Source of the DNA: Streptosporangiaceae bacterium
Lineage (GTDB): Bacteria > Actinomycetota > Actinomycetes > Streptosporangiales > Streptosporangiaceae
Reading direction: 5' to 3'
NCBI GenBank assembly: GCA_030052355.1
Contig: JASIGS010000154.1
Coordinates: 1 to 7,286, forward strand
DNA: 7,286 bases
Shown: piece after piece, positions 1 to 6,239 of the stretch
Numbering within the stretch: position 1 is the first letter of the stretch
Layout of the letters: each line of letters opens with the position of its first letter
Position numbers and translations under genes: made by a program
The notes under the pieces: generated by a model
Database searches by the model: none
Told to the model about the DNA's origin: nothing
The model's input: the letters and a program-made list of their open reading frames with translations, nothing else

Positions 1-856
1 CGGCCGCAGACAGCGACGTGCTCGCCGGGACGCCGAGCGACCTCGCCAGTTCGGTCAGCTGGCACGCCGATCTGGCCAGGTCGATGACCAGCACGGTCTT
101 GCGCAGCCTCATCGCGGCACTGACAGCGGCCAGCGCAAGGCGCCCGAGCGCCTGCTCGTCCTGGCCGGTCAGCAGCACTCCCTGGGAGGCGACAGCCCAG
201 CCGAAGCCTGCCAGCCTGCCGGTGCCGGCCTCCAGGCCGAGCGCGCAGCCGTCCCGCGTCACTGTGTGTCCCGCGGCGAGCACCGCCGCGTTCCGTCGCA
301 GCCTCAGCGCAGCGATCACGCCCGGTCGCCATGCCGCCTGACTCGGCTGGTCGTGGCGCCGCCAGCCGAGCCAGAGCACGACCGCGGCCTGCGCGGAGGC
401 GGCCACCATCGCTATCGGCAGCTGCCGCGGCAGCCATTGTCCCAGGAGGACCAGGAACGACGCGTGATGCGGCAGCTGCCGGAGGGGACGGGCCAGTCGT
501 GCGGCACTGGTGGCTGCCGGGCCCGGGCGGCTGGCTGCGGTGGCCAGGTAGGCGATCAGCCGGTGCGGCCAGCCCGCGAAGCCGGCCGCGGCTCTAGCCG
601 GGCCGACCGCCAGCGTCCAGGCGAGCCCGGCTGCGGCCGGCAGCGCGAGCCACTGCGGACGCCATCTGGTGAGCCGCCCGATCGCGACCAGGCATGCGGT
701 CAGGACCAAGCTGAGCTGCGCCAGCAGCAGCTCCGCGACGACCGCGGCCGTCGCGAGCCCGGCAGCTAACTCACCGCGACGAGAAGAACCAGCCGGGCCA
801 GCGTGGCCCGCGCGGCGCGGCGCCCGCTCGGCCAGCCCGGAAGCCTGGGCACGCAT
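1..856 (-). CDS. Membrane protein with degenerate coupling-ATPase-like region (partial, C-terminus off the left edge)
   Basis: The frame beginning at the ATG at 854-856 stays open to the window edge (285 codons) and has strongly GC-rich third positions. The ATG lies 6 bases after the stop of the GntR gene. Hand translation gives a basic, Ala/Arg-rich N-terminus. Hydrophobic stretches follow at about residues 35-60, 68-90 and 132-165, the first containing AELLLAQLSLVLTACLVAI, so a membrane location is likely. After about residue 178 it becomes soluble. Residues 201-260 run RDGCALGLEAGTGRLAGFGW, then GVLLTG, a helix-like stretch, then RKTVLVIDLA. This order (membrane anchor, small beta region, 'hVLhhG' strand, helix, 'hhVhDhh' strand) recalls type IV coupling/FtsK-HerA ATPases, but the loop after VLLTG reads QDEQALGRLA and lacks the Walker A GKT. 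A leucine TTA codon occurs at 767-769. The family call is inference; the reading frame and membrane segments are what I actually see. Confidence 0.62.
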   Translation of the reverse strand, partial: MRAQASGLAERAPRRAGHAGPAGSSRRGELAAGLATAAVVAELLLAQLSLVLTACLVAIGRLTRWRPQWLALPAAAGLAWTLAVGPARAAAGFAGWPHRLIAYLATAASRPGPAATSAARLARPLRQLPHHASFLVLLGQWLPRQLPIAMVAASAQAAVVLWLGWRRHDQPSQAAWRPGVIAALRLRRNAAVLAAGHTVTRDGCALGLEAGTGRLAGFGWAVASQGVLLTGQDEQALGRLALAAVSAAMRLRKTVLVIDLARSACQLTELARSLGVPASTSLSAA

Positions 857-862
857 GACGGG

Positions 863-1846
863 TCAAGGTTCCCAGTCCTCCGCCGTATGCGCCCAGGAAC
901 TGGTCAAGTTGCCGTCGACCACGTCTGGCAGCGGCGGTCGCGGCGACTGCACCACGACGCGGAACATGTCGGGCCGCAAGACCGTCATCGTGAGCGCAAC
1001 CGGCTTGCCGGTTTCCTGGTCGTCGAACCGGACGGTCACGATGATCGCCGGCTGGCCAGCAGCGAGCCGCAGGCTGCGGGCGACCGAAGGGGGCGGTGCC
1101 TGCATCTCGATGTGCAACGCACCGGGCGCGGCGACTGCCTGGGAGACGCCCGTGGCGGGTGCGGCAGCGTCGGCGAACCCGCTCAGCTGCAGCAGGTTCA
1201 GCACGGCAGGCAGCGTGGTCCCCTCCGCCGTCGGCTGCTGCTGCGGTGGCGCTACGTCGCCCGGCAGGTAAGTGGTGGACAGCGCGGCGGGCTCGCCGCC
1301 CGCCTCCCAGACGAACCTGACCACGCAGACGTGCTGCGCTGGCGGCAACCGCAGCGCCCAGCCGATGTCCTCGGGCGGCAGCCGCCAGGTCACCTGGCGG
1401 CTGCGGCAGGTGAAGTCGCCGCCCATCGTGTCCACGTAGGAGGCCAGCCCGGAGATGCCCTCGAGGCTGATGAGGTATTCAGCGGGACTGGCCCGGTAGA
1501 GCTGGCCGTCGGCAAGTCGCCTGATGAGGTGCCGCGCGATCAGTTCGTCGATCGCCGTGTCGATCTCCGCCAGGCTGACGCTGTACCGCCGCGCGAGAGC
1601 AGAGTGCCGCGGCAGCCGCCAGCCTGGTTCGTGATGTACCAGGGCGGCAGCCAGCCGGTCGGCCAGTACGCTCACCGCCGGCCGCCCGGTGGCCGCGTGC
1701 CGGTCCGCCGGTCTCGCTGCCGCCGGAGCTTGCCGTCGCGACTGGTCGGCCCAGCTAACGCCATTGGCCTGCTCGCGACCGGCACGCGGGCGCGGGAACT
1801 GCTCTGTGTCGGCGGCCGACTGCCAGCCAGCGCGCTCTGGTCCCAT
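863..1846 (-). CDS. GntR-family transcriptional regulator with UTRA-like ligand domain (HutC type)
   Basis: A 327-residue protein. Residues about 58-120 form a GntR winged helix-turn-helix: a leading helix (VSVLADRLAAALVHH), then WRLPRHSALARRYSVSLAEI, then DELIARHLIRRLADGQLYRA. This matches the family pattern of 'LPSE..LA..FGVSR.TV..AL..L...GLI....G.G'. From about residue 130 to 310 the C-terminal half fits a UTRA/chorismate-lyase-like effector domain, with segments such as VCVVRFVWEAGGEPAALSTT and PAIIVTVRFDDQETGKPVAL. In this family the C-terminal domain binds a small molecule that changes operator affinity; the ligand here is unknown. The first 55 or so residues are low-complexity, rich in Ala, Arg and Pro, and have no domain, so the true start could be further in. 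The ATG at 1844-1846 was chosen because it sits 6 bases after the pstA stop, although it has only a weak ribosome binding site. The position suggests co-transcription with pstBSCA. Confidence 0.82.
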   Translation of the reverse strand: MGPERAGWQSAADTEQFPRPRAGREQANGVSWADQSRRQAPAAARPADRHAATGRPAVSVLADRLAAALVHHEPGWRLPRHSALARRYSVSLAEIDTAIDELIARHLIRRLADGQLYRASPAEYLISLEGISGLASYVDTMGGDFTCRSRQVTWRLPPEDIGWALRLPPAQHVCVVRFVWEAGGEPAALSTTYLPGDVAPPQQQPTAEGTTLPAVLNLLQLSGFADAAAPATGVSQAVAAPGALHIEMQAPPPSVARSLRLAAGQPAIIVTVRFDDQETGKPVALTMTVLRPDMFRVVVQSPRPPLPDVVDGNLTSSWAHTAEDWEP

Positions 1847-1852
1847 GACAAC

Positions 1853-2770
1853 TCACTCGGAGTAGCGCCGGGCAATGGCTGCGATCCATCGGCCCAGCAG
1901 GATCAGGATCAGGACGAACACTAGCAGCAGCAGCGCCGCATCGTAGGAAAGGATGTTCGCGCTGTTTACCGGCTGGAACAGTTCCGAGAACTCGTAGACG
2001 ACGTAAGTGAGGAACGGCACCGCCTGATGCGTGGGGTGCTGCAGCGACGGGGTGATGTCGGAGAAGCTCGCGGTGTAGATCAGCGGTGCGGTCTCGCCGA
2101 TCGCGATCGCCGCGGCGACCAGGAACCCGGTGATCATGCCAGGCAGCGCCGACTTCAGCACGATTCTCCGCATGGCCCAGGAGGTCGGAATGCCGAGTGC
2201 CTCGGCACCCTCCCGGTAGCCAGTCGGCACCTGCGCCAGCGCGGTCTCGGTCGCCTTGGTGATGTACGGGATCGTCAGCACCGAGACGACCAGGACCGCC
2301 GGGAGCAGCCCGAAGCCCATGTGCAGGTTGACCACCAGCGCTATGTAGCCCACGAATCCGAGCACGATCGAGGGGATACCCGCCAGCACCTCGTACGCGC
2401 CGCGGAGCACGCCGCCGTGCCGGCCGACGGCGAATTCGCTGAGGTACATCCCGGTGAGGATGCTGATGATGCCGCCGACCACCATGGCGATAACCGTGAT
2501 GATGATCGTCCCGATTATTGGCTGGAGCAGCCCGCCCGACAGCGTGGTCGTCTTTGTCCACAGCACGCTCAGGTGGAAGTGCGGCACGGCCCTCGAGATG
2601 ATGCCGATCACCAGCCAGAGAGTCGGCGCGACAACGAGCGCCACCGCGACGAAACAGACCGTCCAGAAGATCATGTTTCCGATCTTCCGGCGCCGCGGCA
2701 CCGCGGGCCACGGCTCAGCGTCGCCTGGCTGCCCGCCGGAGTTGCGCTGCGCTGCAGGTACCACGCTCAT
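1853..2770 (-). CDS. pstA: Phosphate ABC transporter permease PstA
   Basis: A 305-residue inner-membrane subunit. With PstC it forms the channel through which PstS-delivered phosphate enters the cell, powered by PstB. The N-terminus is about 30 residues of polar cytoplasmic tail. Hydrophobic segments follow near 33-60, 85-107, 128-148, 153-172, 210-230 and 278-296, as expected for a six-helix MetI-type permease. The EAA coupling loop lies at about 185-228: [20 protein letters not shown] followed by ALPGMITG and [10 protein letters not shown], the last being a hallmark of PstA. The ATG at 2768-2770 has a strong GAGGAGG ribosome binding site 6 bases upstream (2777-2783), which fixes the start. 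It begins 27 bases after pstC and ends 6 bases before the GntR gene. Length and motifs are ordinary for the family. Confidence 0.96.
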   Translation of the reverse strand: MSVVPAAQRNSGGQPGDAEPWPAVPRRRKIGNMIFWTVCFVAVALVVAPTLWLVIGIISRAVPHFHLSVLWTKTTTLSGGLLQPIIGTIIITVIAMVVGGIISILTGMYLSEFAVGRHGGVLRGAYEVLAGIPSIVLGFVGYIALVVNLHMGFGLLPAVLVVSVLTIPYITKATETALAQVPTGYREGAEALGIPTSWAMRRIVLKSALPGMITGFLVAAAIAIGETAPLIYTASFSDITPSLQHPTHQAVPFLTYVVYEFSELFQPVNSANILSYDAALLLLVFVLILILLGRWIAAIARRYSE

Positions 2771-2797
2771 CCTGTTCCTCCTCGCCGGTTCCGCGCG

Positions 2798-3880
2798 CTA
2801 TACGCCTCGGCCCACTGGCAGCGCGGTCCCGGAGACGCGCTTGACCAGCAACCTGGCACCGACATTGACCGCGAGCGTGATGACCATGAGCACAAGGGCG
2901 AGTTCGGCGATGGTACGAACGGCGAAGCCGGTGCCGTCCAGCAGCGCAGAGTCCAGGTCGTTCACGATCGTGGCCGCGATCGTGGTCATCGTCCCGTAGA
3001 TGTTGCTGGTCACGGACGTGATCGAGAAACCACAGGTCATTGCGACCGCCATGGTCTCGCCCAGCGCACGCGCCAGGCCGAGCACTGCCGCGCCGATGAT
3101 GCCCGAACTCACCCACGGCAGTGTCACCTTGCGCGCGGTCTGGGCGTCCGACATGCCAAGCGCGACCGCGCCTTCCCTCGGCAGGATGGGCACCTGCCGG
3201 ATCAGGTCGCGTGACGTCGAGGCCACGATGGGAATGATCATGATGGCGAGCACGAGCCCGGAGGTGAGCAGTCCCTCGCCGCTGCCCGTCACGCCGCGGA
3301 AGAAGTTGAGCACCGGGACGTCCGGCATGTTCCTGGCGATCCACGGGGTGATGTGGTGGGCGAGGATCGGCCCGAAGGTCACCGCTCCCCAGAGCCCGAT
3401 GATCACACTGGGTATGCCAGCTAGCAGCTCGAGAAACATGCCGATGGCGTTAGCCAGCGGCCTGGGCAGCCGTTCCACGATGAACAAGGCGGCACCGATC
3501 GAGATCGGCACGCCCACGATCAGCGCGATGGCTGATGTCTCCAGCGTGCCCACGATCTCGGGTATGGCCCCGTAGTTGGCGCCGGACAGGTGCTTCACGC
3601 CGTCGGTGTTGACGATGGTGGCGTTGTAGCCAGTCCCCTCGTTCCACGCGCTATGGGTGAAGAAGCTCCAGCCGTTCAGCCGGATAGCGGGGATCGCCTC
3701 GAACAGCAAGACGATCAGGATGAACGCGAGCGCCGCCAGCGGGATCAGCGCGCCAATCCGGCCGGACCAGCGCAGTATCCCGCCGCGCCTGATAGCCGCT
3801 TGGAAGGCCGGGCCGACCCGGCGGAGGAGCGGGTTACCCGCTCCTCCGTCCGGGCCAGCGACCGGCGCTGTGGCTGCCAT
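2798..3880 (-). CDS. pstC: Phosphate ABC transporter permease PstC
   Basis: A 360-residue permease, partner of PstA in the phosphate channel. A cytoplasmic N-terminus of about 40 residues leads to a first transmembrane helix at about 43-62. A periplasmic loop with [20 protein letters not shown] comes next, then further helices near 112-135, 147-172, 203-222, 258-280 and 323-345. The EAA loop at about 235-277 reads [20 protein letters not shown], followed by [14 protein letters not shown], the typical PstC signature. The ATG at 3878-3880 is preferred; it is 4 bases after the pstS stop and fits translational coupling, though no clear Shine-Dalgarno motif precedes it. An in-frame TTG at 3904 inside the pstS 3' end would add 8 residues and is less likely. 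The stop is TAG. Confidence 0.95.
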   Translation of the reverse strand: MAATAPVAGPDGGAGNPLLRRVGPAFQAAIRRGGILRWSGRIGALIPLAALAFILIVLLFEAIPAIRLNGWSFFTHSAWNEGTGYNATIVNTDGVKHLSGANYGAIPEIVGTLETSAIALIVGVPISIGAALFIVERLPRPLANAIGMFLELLAGIPSVIIGLWGAVTFGPILAHHITPWIARNMPDVPVLNFFRGVTGSGEGLLTSGLVLAIMIIPIVASTSRDLIRQVPILPREGAVALGMSDAQTARKVTLPWVSSGIIGAAVLGLARALGETMAVAMTCGFSITSVTSNIYGTMTTIAATIVNDLDSALLDGTGFAVRTIAELALVLMVITLAVNVGARLLVKRVSGTALPVGRGV

Positions 3881-3884
3881 GGAC

Positions 3885-5039
3885 TCAGGAGCCGATCTTG
3901 GCAATCTGGTTGTCGGACAGCGTCACGACCGCGGACGGCAGCGGCTGGAAGTCAACCGCGTCGAGGTAGTCGGACCCGTTCTGACCCGTGGTAACGGCCC
4001 AGTGCAGGAACGCCCGGATGTCCTCGGCGACGATGCCGTCGGTCTGGTTCTTGTTCACGATCGCGTACTCGTAGTTGACGATCGGGTAGCCGCCGCTCAC
4101 GTCGGCGTCGATCATCGACAGGGTCTCATCCGCCGGCGTCTTGCCGGTCAGAGCGTCCGCCTCGGCAGAGATGGTCGTCGCTGACAGAGCCTCGAACTGG
4201 CCAGCGCCGTTCTTCAGCATCGCCTGGCCGAGCCCAGCTGCCTGAGTCTTGGCCAGGTAGCTGATGCCGATGTAGGCGATGCAGCCCTTGGTCGCGGCGC
4301 AGCCGGTCACCATGCCGCCGTTGCCGGTCTCGGCGAGCGCGCCGGGCACCGACGGGAAGCTCACGGTGGTACCGACGTTCGAGGCCGACCACGCGCTCGG
4401 GTCCTGCGCGTTCAGGTAGCTGGTGAACAGGAAGGTGTCACCGGAGCTGTCAGCGCGGTGCAGCGGCACCACGGGGATGTCCGGCAGGCTGACACCCGGG
4501 TTGAGCGCGGCGATCGCCGGGTCATTCCACTTGGTGATCTTGCCGGTGTACATCTCGGCGAGCACCGTGCCGTCGAGCTTGAGCGGCGTCTTGACGGTGG
4601 GCAGGTTGTAGTTGACCTGCTGCGCCGAGATCGCGAGCGCGATGTTCATCATGCTCGGGTACGTCGACAGGTCCGAGCTTGAGAGGTACGCGTCCGATGC
4701 ACCGATGTTGACGGTGCCGGTCGAGGCCTCGGTGATGCCGGTACCGGAGCCGGTGGCGCCGGTCTCGATCGTCACCGTCGGGTTCTTGCCCGTGACGAAC
4801 TGCTTCTGGTACGCCGTGGTCCACGTGCCCATCAGCGGGTACAGCAGCGTGCTGCCGGTCTCCGTGAGGACCTCAGCCTTGCTATTCGGCGAGGTTGGCA
4901 GAGCGGGGCCAACCATGGCTGCGGGCTTCGTCGTAGACGTAGAGGATGGAGTGGTGCTGCTTGAGCCGCAAGCCGCCGCCAGCAGTGCGAGCGGCACAAC
5001 GCCGGCCGCCGCGAGTACCAAGCGGGATTTCTTGGCCAC
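3885..5039 (-). CDS. pstS: Phosphate-binding lipoprotein PstS
   Basis: A 384-residue periplasmic-type phosphate receptor that hands phosphate to PstC/PstA. The start is set at the GTG at 5037-5039 because AAGGAG (5049-5054) lies 9 bases upstream and the protein then begins with a proper lipoprotein signal: charged VAKKSR, a hydrophobic core, and [10 protein letters not shown] with the lipidated Cys at residue 24. A Ser/Thr-rich linker follows to about residue 50. Phosphate-site motifs are in order: TGSTLLYP (61-68), GSGTG (97-101), GASDAYL (113-119) and [10 protein letters not shown] (194-203). [12 protein letters not shown] at 163-174 is also characteristic of the family. Two further cysteines in [16 protein letters not shown] could form a disulfide outside the cell. 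Longer in-frame starts (GTG at 5057, and up to 5159) read through a hairpin-rich spacer and would bury the signal peptide. Confidence 0.95.
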   Translation of the reverse strand: MAKKSRLVLAAAGVVPLALLAAACGSSSTTPSSTSTTKPAAMVGPALPTSPNSKAEVLTETGSTLLYPLMGTWTTAYQKQFVTGKNPTVTIETGATGSGTGITEASTGTVNIGASDAYLSSSDLSTYPSMMNIALAISAQQVNYNLPTVKTPLKLDGTVLAEMYTGKITKWNDPAIAALNPGVSLPDIPVVPLHRADSSGDTFLFTSYLNAQDPSAWSASNVGTTVSFPSVPGALAETGNGGMVTGCAATKGCIAYIGISYLAKTQAAGLGQAMLKNGAGQFEALSATTISAEADALTGKTPADETLSMIDADVSGGYPIVNYEYAIVNKNQTDGIVAEDIRAFLHWAVTTGQNGSDYLDAVDFQPLPSAVVTLSDNQIAKIGS

Positions 5040-5048
5040 CTGGGAATA

Positions 5049-5054
5049 CTCCTT
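5049..5054 (-). promoter_or_regulatory. pstS ribosome binding site
   Basis: AAGGAG on the minus strand, 9 bases before the GTG at 5037-5039. It decides the pstS start, since in-frame alternatives further upstream (GTG at 5057 and the frame extending to 5159) have no Shine-Dalgarno sequence. Only 7 bases separate it from the nearest hairpin of the upstream leader (5062-5077). Confidence 0.85.
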
Positions 5055-5061
5055 CACTTTT

Positions 5062-5077
5062 GCACGCTTACGCGTGC
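5062..5077 (-). repeat. Hairpin D: 6-bp stem with GNRA-type loop, next to the pstS RBS
   Basis: A perfect inverted repeat that reads GCACGC-GTAA-GCGTGC on the transcribed (minus) strand. A GUAA loop is a GNRA tetraloop, a stable RNA fold, which hints that the repeat acts as RNA rather than as a DNA operator. Its arms are the same as the core arms of the hairpin 28 bp further upstream (5088-5107). Confidence 0.7.
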
Positions 5078-5087
5078 GCTGTAGGAC

Positions 5088-5107
5088 TCGCACGCGGATG
5101 CGTGCGA
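5088..5107 (-). repeat. Hairpin C: 8-bp stem, 4-base loop, in the pstB-pstS spacer
   Basis: A perfect inverted repeat, TCGCACGC-ATCC-GCGTGCGA on the minus strand. Its 3' arm (GCGTGCG) is also perfectly complementary to the CGCACGC at 5072-5078 in the next hairpin, so a competing 7-bp stem spanning 5072-5095 with a 10-base loop can form. The alternative is two copies of a DNA operator with centres 28 bp apart. Confidence 0.7.
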
Positions 5108-5114
5108 CTGTGGT

Positions 5115-5131
5115 CCGCGCACCTTGCGCGG
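5115..5131 (-). repeat. Hairpin B: 6-bp GC stem in the pstB-pstS spacer
   Basis: A perfect inverted repeat, CCGCGC-AAGGT-GCGCGG on the minus strand, lying between the large hairpin after pstB and the paired hairpins before pstS. GC-rich 6-bp repeats arise by chance fairly often in such DNA. Its value is as part of an unbroken series of four. Confidence 0.5.
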
Positions 5132-5138
5132 GCCTGGC

Positions 5139-5172
5139 CCCGTGCGGGAGGAGCGCCATCCTCCCGTGCGGG
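5139..5172 (-). terminator. Hairpin A: large stem-loop just after pstB (possible partial terminator or processing site)
   Basis: Arms GGGAGGA/TCCTCCC with a 6-base loop at 5153-5158 give a perfect 7-bp core, which one more C-G pair extends. After a two-base mismatch, four further GC pairs continue the stem out to 5139 and 5172. It starts 9 bases past the pstB stop codon. No U-run follows, so it is not a classical intrinsic terminator. It could be a U-less actinobacterial-type terminator, an mRNA-stabilising 3' structure for pstB, or an attenuator upstream of pstS. Confidence 0.55.
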
Positions 5173-5181
5173 TGGTCTTAG

Positions 5182-6030
5182 TCAGCCGAAGCGGCCGCGT
5201 ACGTAGTTGGCGGTCTCTTCTTCGGCCGGGTTTTCGAATACTTGCTTGGTTTCTCCGTGCTCGACCAGTCGGCCCTGGTTGAGGAAGATCGTCTCGTCCG
5301 CGACGCGATTTGCCTGCGCCAGGCTGTGCGTGACGATCACCACGGTGATACCGGGGGTCAGCGTGCGGACGAGGGTCTCGATGTTGTCGGTCGCGTTGGG
5401 GTCGAGCGAAGACGTCGGCTCGTCGAGCAGCAGCACTTCCGGATTGATGGCCAGGGCCCTGGCCAGGCACAGCAACTGCTGCTGGCCGCCGGACAGCCGG
5501 AACGGCGAGTCTTTCAGCCGGTCCTTGACCGCGCCCCACAAGCCAACGGCGGTCAGGTGCTCCTCGGCCACCTGCCGCAGCCCGCTGCGGGCGACCATGC
5601 GGTGCGCCCTGGTCCCGGCGACCACATTTTCCATGATCGACATTGGGAATGGGTTCGGTCGCTGAAAGAGCATCCCCACCCGACGGCGTAGCGTCATCAG
5701 ATCGACGCCAGAATGCCAGATGCTGTGGCCGTAGAGCAGCACGTCGCCGGTGTGCTTGTACGTGCTGACCTTGTCGTTCATCCGGTTGAAGGTGCGCAGC
5801 AAGGTCGTCTTGCCGGACCCCGTCGGGCCGATCAGCGCGGTCACCGAGCCGCGCTTGATGTCAACGTTGACGTTCGACAGGATTGCCCGCTGGCCGAAGC
5901 TCAGCGTCAGGTCCTGGACGCTCAGCGCGACAGTCCCGTTGGCCGTCGCGGCGCCCGCCTGGCCCTGCCCGGTCGCGGTCGCAGCACGCGCAACCCGCGC
6001 CGACTCGGCCGGTTCGTCTGTTATCGACAT
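5182..6030 (-). CDS. pstB: Phosphate ABC transporter ATP-binding protein PstB
   Basis: A 282-residue cytoplasmic ATPase that drives phosphate import through PstC/PstA. The first 33 or so residues are an Ala/Gly/Thr-rich extension without a domain. The ABC core follows: Walker A GPTGSGKTT (68-76), the PstB-type RTFNRMND (79-86), Q-loop GMLFQRPNPFPMSI (119-132), signature LSGGQQQ (179-185), Walker B VLLLDEPTSSLDP (199-211) and switch His in VTHSLAQA (233-240). The usual Arg after LSGGQQQ is Leu here (LSGGQQQLLCLARAL), and the typical 'THNMQQA' is THSLAQA, so it is a slightly divergent PstB. The ATG at 6028-6030 is preceded by a purine-rich AGGGGCGGA. It is the first gene of the pst cluster, unlike the common order where pstB is last, and about 140 bp of structured spacer separates it from pstS. 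Confidence 0.94.
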   Translation of the reverse strand: MSITDEPAESARVARAATATGQGQAGAATANGTVALSVQDLTLSFGQRAILSNVNVDIKRGSVTALIGPTGSGKTTLLRTFNRMNDKVSTYKHTGDVLLYGHSIWHSGVDLMTLRRRVGMLFQRPNPFPMSIMENVVAGTRAHRMVARSGLRQVAEEHLTAVGLWGAVKDRLKDSPFRLSGGQQQLLCLARALAINPEVLLLDEPTSSLDPNATDNIETLVRTLTPGITVVIVTHSLAQANRVADETIFLNQGRLVEHGETKQVFENPAEEETANYVRGRFG

Positions 6031-6094
6031 GTACGTCCGCCCCTGACGGTCGATGATCCTCAGCCGCTCACCCCTGCTGACAGTCTTGTTTCTA

Positions 6095-6121
6095 GGTCAC
6101 TCAAGTTAATGAATAGTGAAC
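6095..6121 (-). promoter_or_regulatory. Candidate PHO-box-like operator in the pstB promoter region
   Basis: The gap between the sulfur-gene terminator and pstB turns AT-rich around 6085-6170, where the pstB promoter should lie. Inside it, GGTCACT (6095-6101) and AGTGAAC (6115-6121) form an inverted repeat with one mismatch and 13 bases between arms, centres 20 bp apart. Read on the minus strand, GTTCACT is followed 11 bases later by ATTAACT, which resembles the 11-base direct-repeat units (GTTCACC-like) known for actinobacterial PhoP boxes. The second unit is weak. I could not assign convincing -35/-10 hexamers. Phosphate-starvation control through PhoP is the natural expectation for pst genes, but here it rests on this imperfect match. 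Confidence 0.4.
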
Positions 6122-6169
6122 TAAGGATGTACTGGCAGGTAACGCCCAGATGGCAAATTGAAGAACACA

Positions 6170-6214
6170 TGCGTAGGGCCGGGTCCCGGCTTACCGAGGA
6201 CCCGGCCCTACGCA
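6170..6214 (-). terminator. Intrinsic terminator of the sulfurtransferase-sseC unit
   Basis: A 17-bp perfect inverted repeat (6170-6186 and 6198-6214) with an 11-base loop, GC-rich within the stem. It lies 25 bases past the sseC stop. On the minus strand it is followed by a T-rich stretch, TGTTCTTCAATTT. This is the expected form of a Rho-independent terminator and separates the sulfur genes from the pst cluster. The perfect stem could also work for a transcript from the other side, but no convergent gene exists here. Confidence 0.85.
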
Positions 6215-6239
6215 GCTCGAATTGATAGCCTGCCTGGTT

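Noticed and set aside
471..480. Palindrome GGCAGCTGCC
   Set aside because: It is a short GC-rich palindrome within coding sequence, expected by chance, with no neighbouring copy or promoter context.
266..769. Plus-strand open frames in the left 860 bases (for example 18-341, 266-769, 669-1271)
   Set aside because: The minus strand here is open from 856 to the edge with hydrophobic segments and operon-like spacing to gntR. The plus frames are short, overlap one another and have no recognisable motif.
803..1924. Long plus-strand open frame (373 codons) opposite gntR
   Set aside because: It is antisense to a convincing GntR/UTRA gene. Its composition is Arg/Gln/Gly/Pro-rich without any domain, as expected of a shadow frame in GC-rich DNA.
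2027..3214. Plus-strand open frame (395 codons) opposite pstA and pstC
   Set aside because: It lies opposite two clear permease genes. The product is an Arg/His/Asp-rich low-complexity sequence, typical of an antisense reading of membrane-protein codons.
3902..3904. TTG start for pstC inside the end of pstS
   Set aside because: It has no ribosome binding site and adds only 8 residues. The ATG 4 bases after the pstS stop is the simpler coupled start.
5037..5159. Longer pstS start reaching 5159, or the in-frame GTG at 5057
   Set aside because: These starts lack a ribosome binding site and put a long Arg-rich stretch, translated from the hairpin region, ahead of the lipoprotein signal. The GTG at 5037-5039 has AAGGAG at correct spacing.
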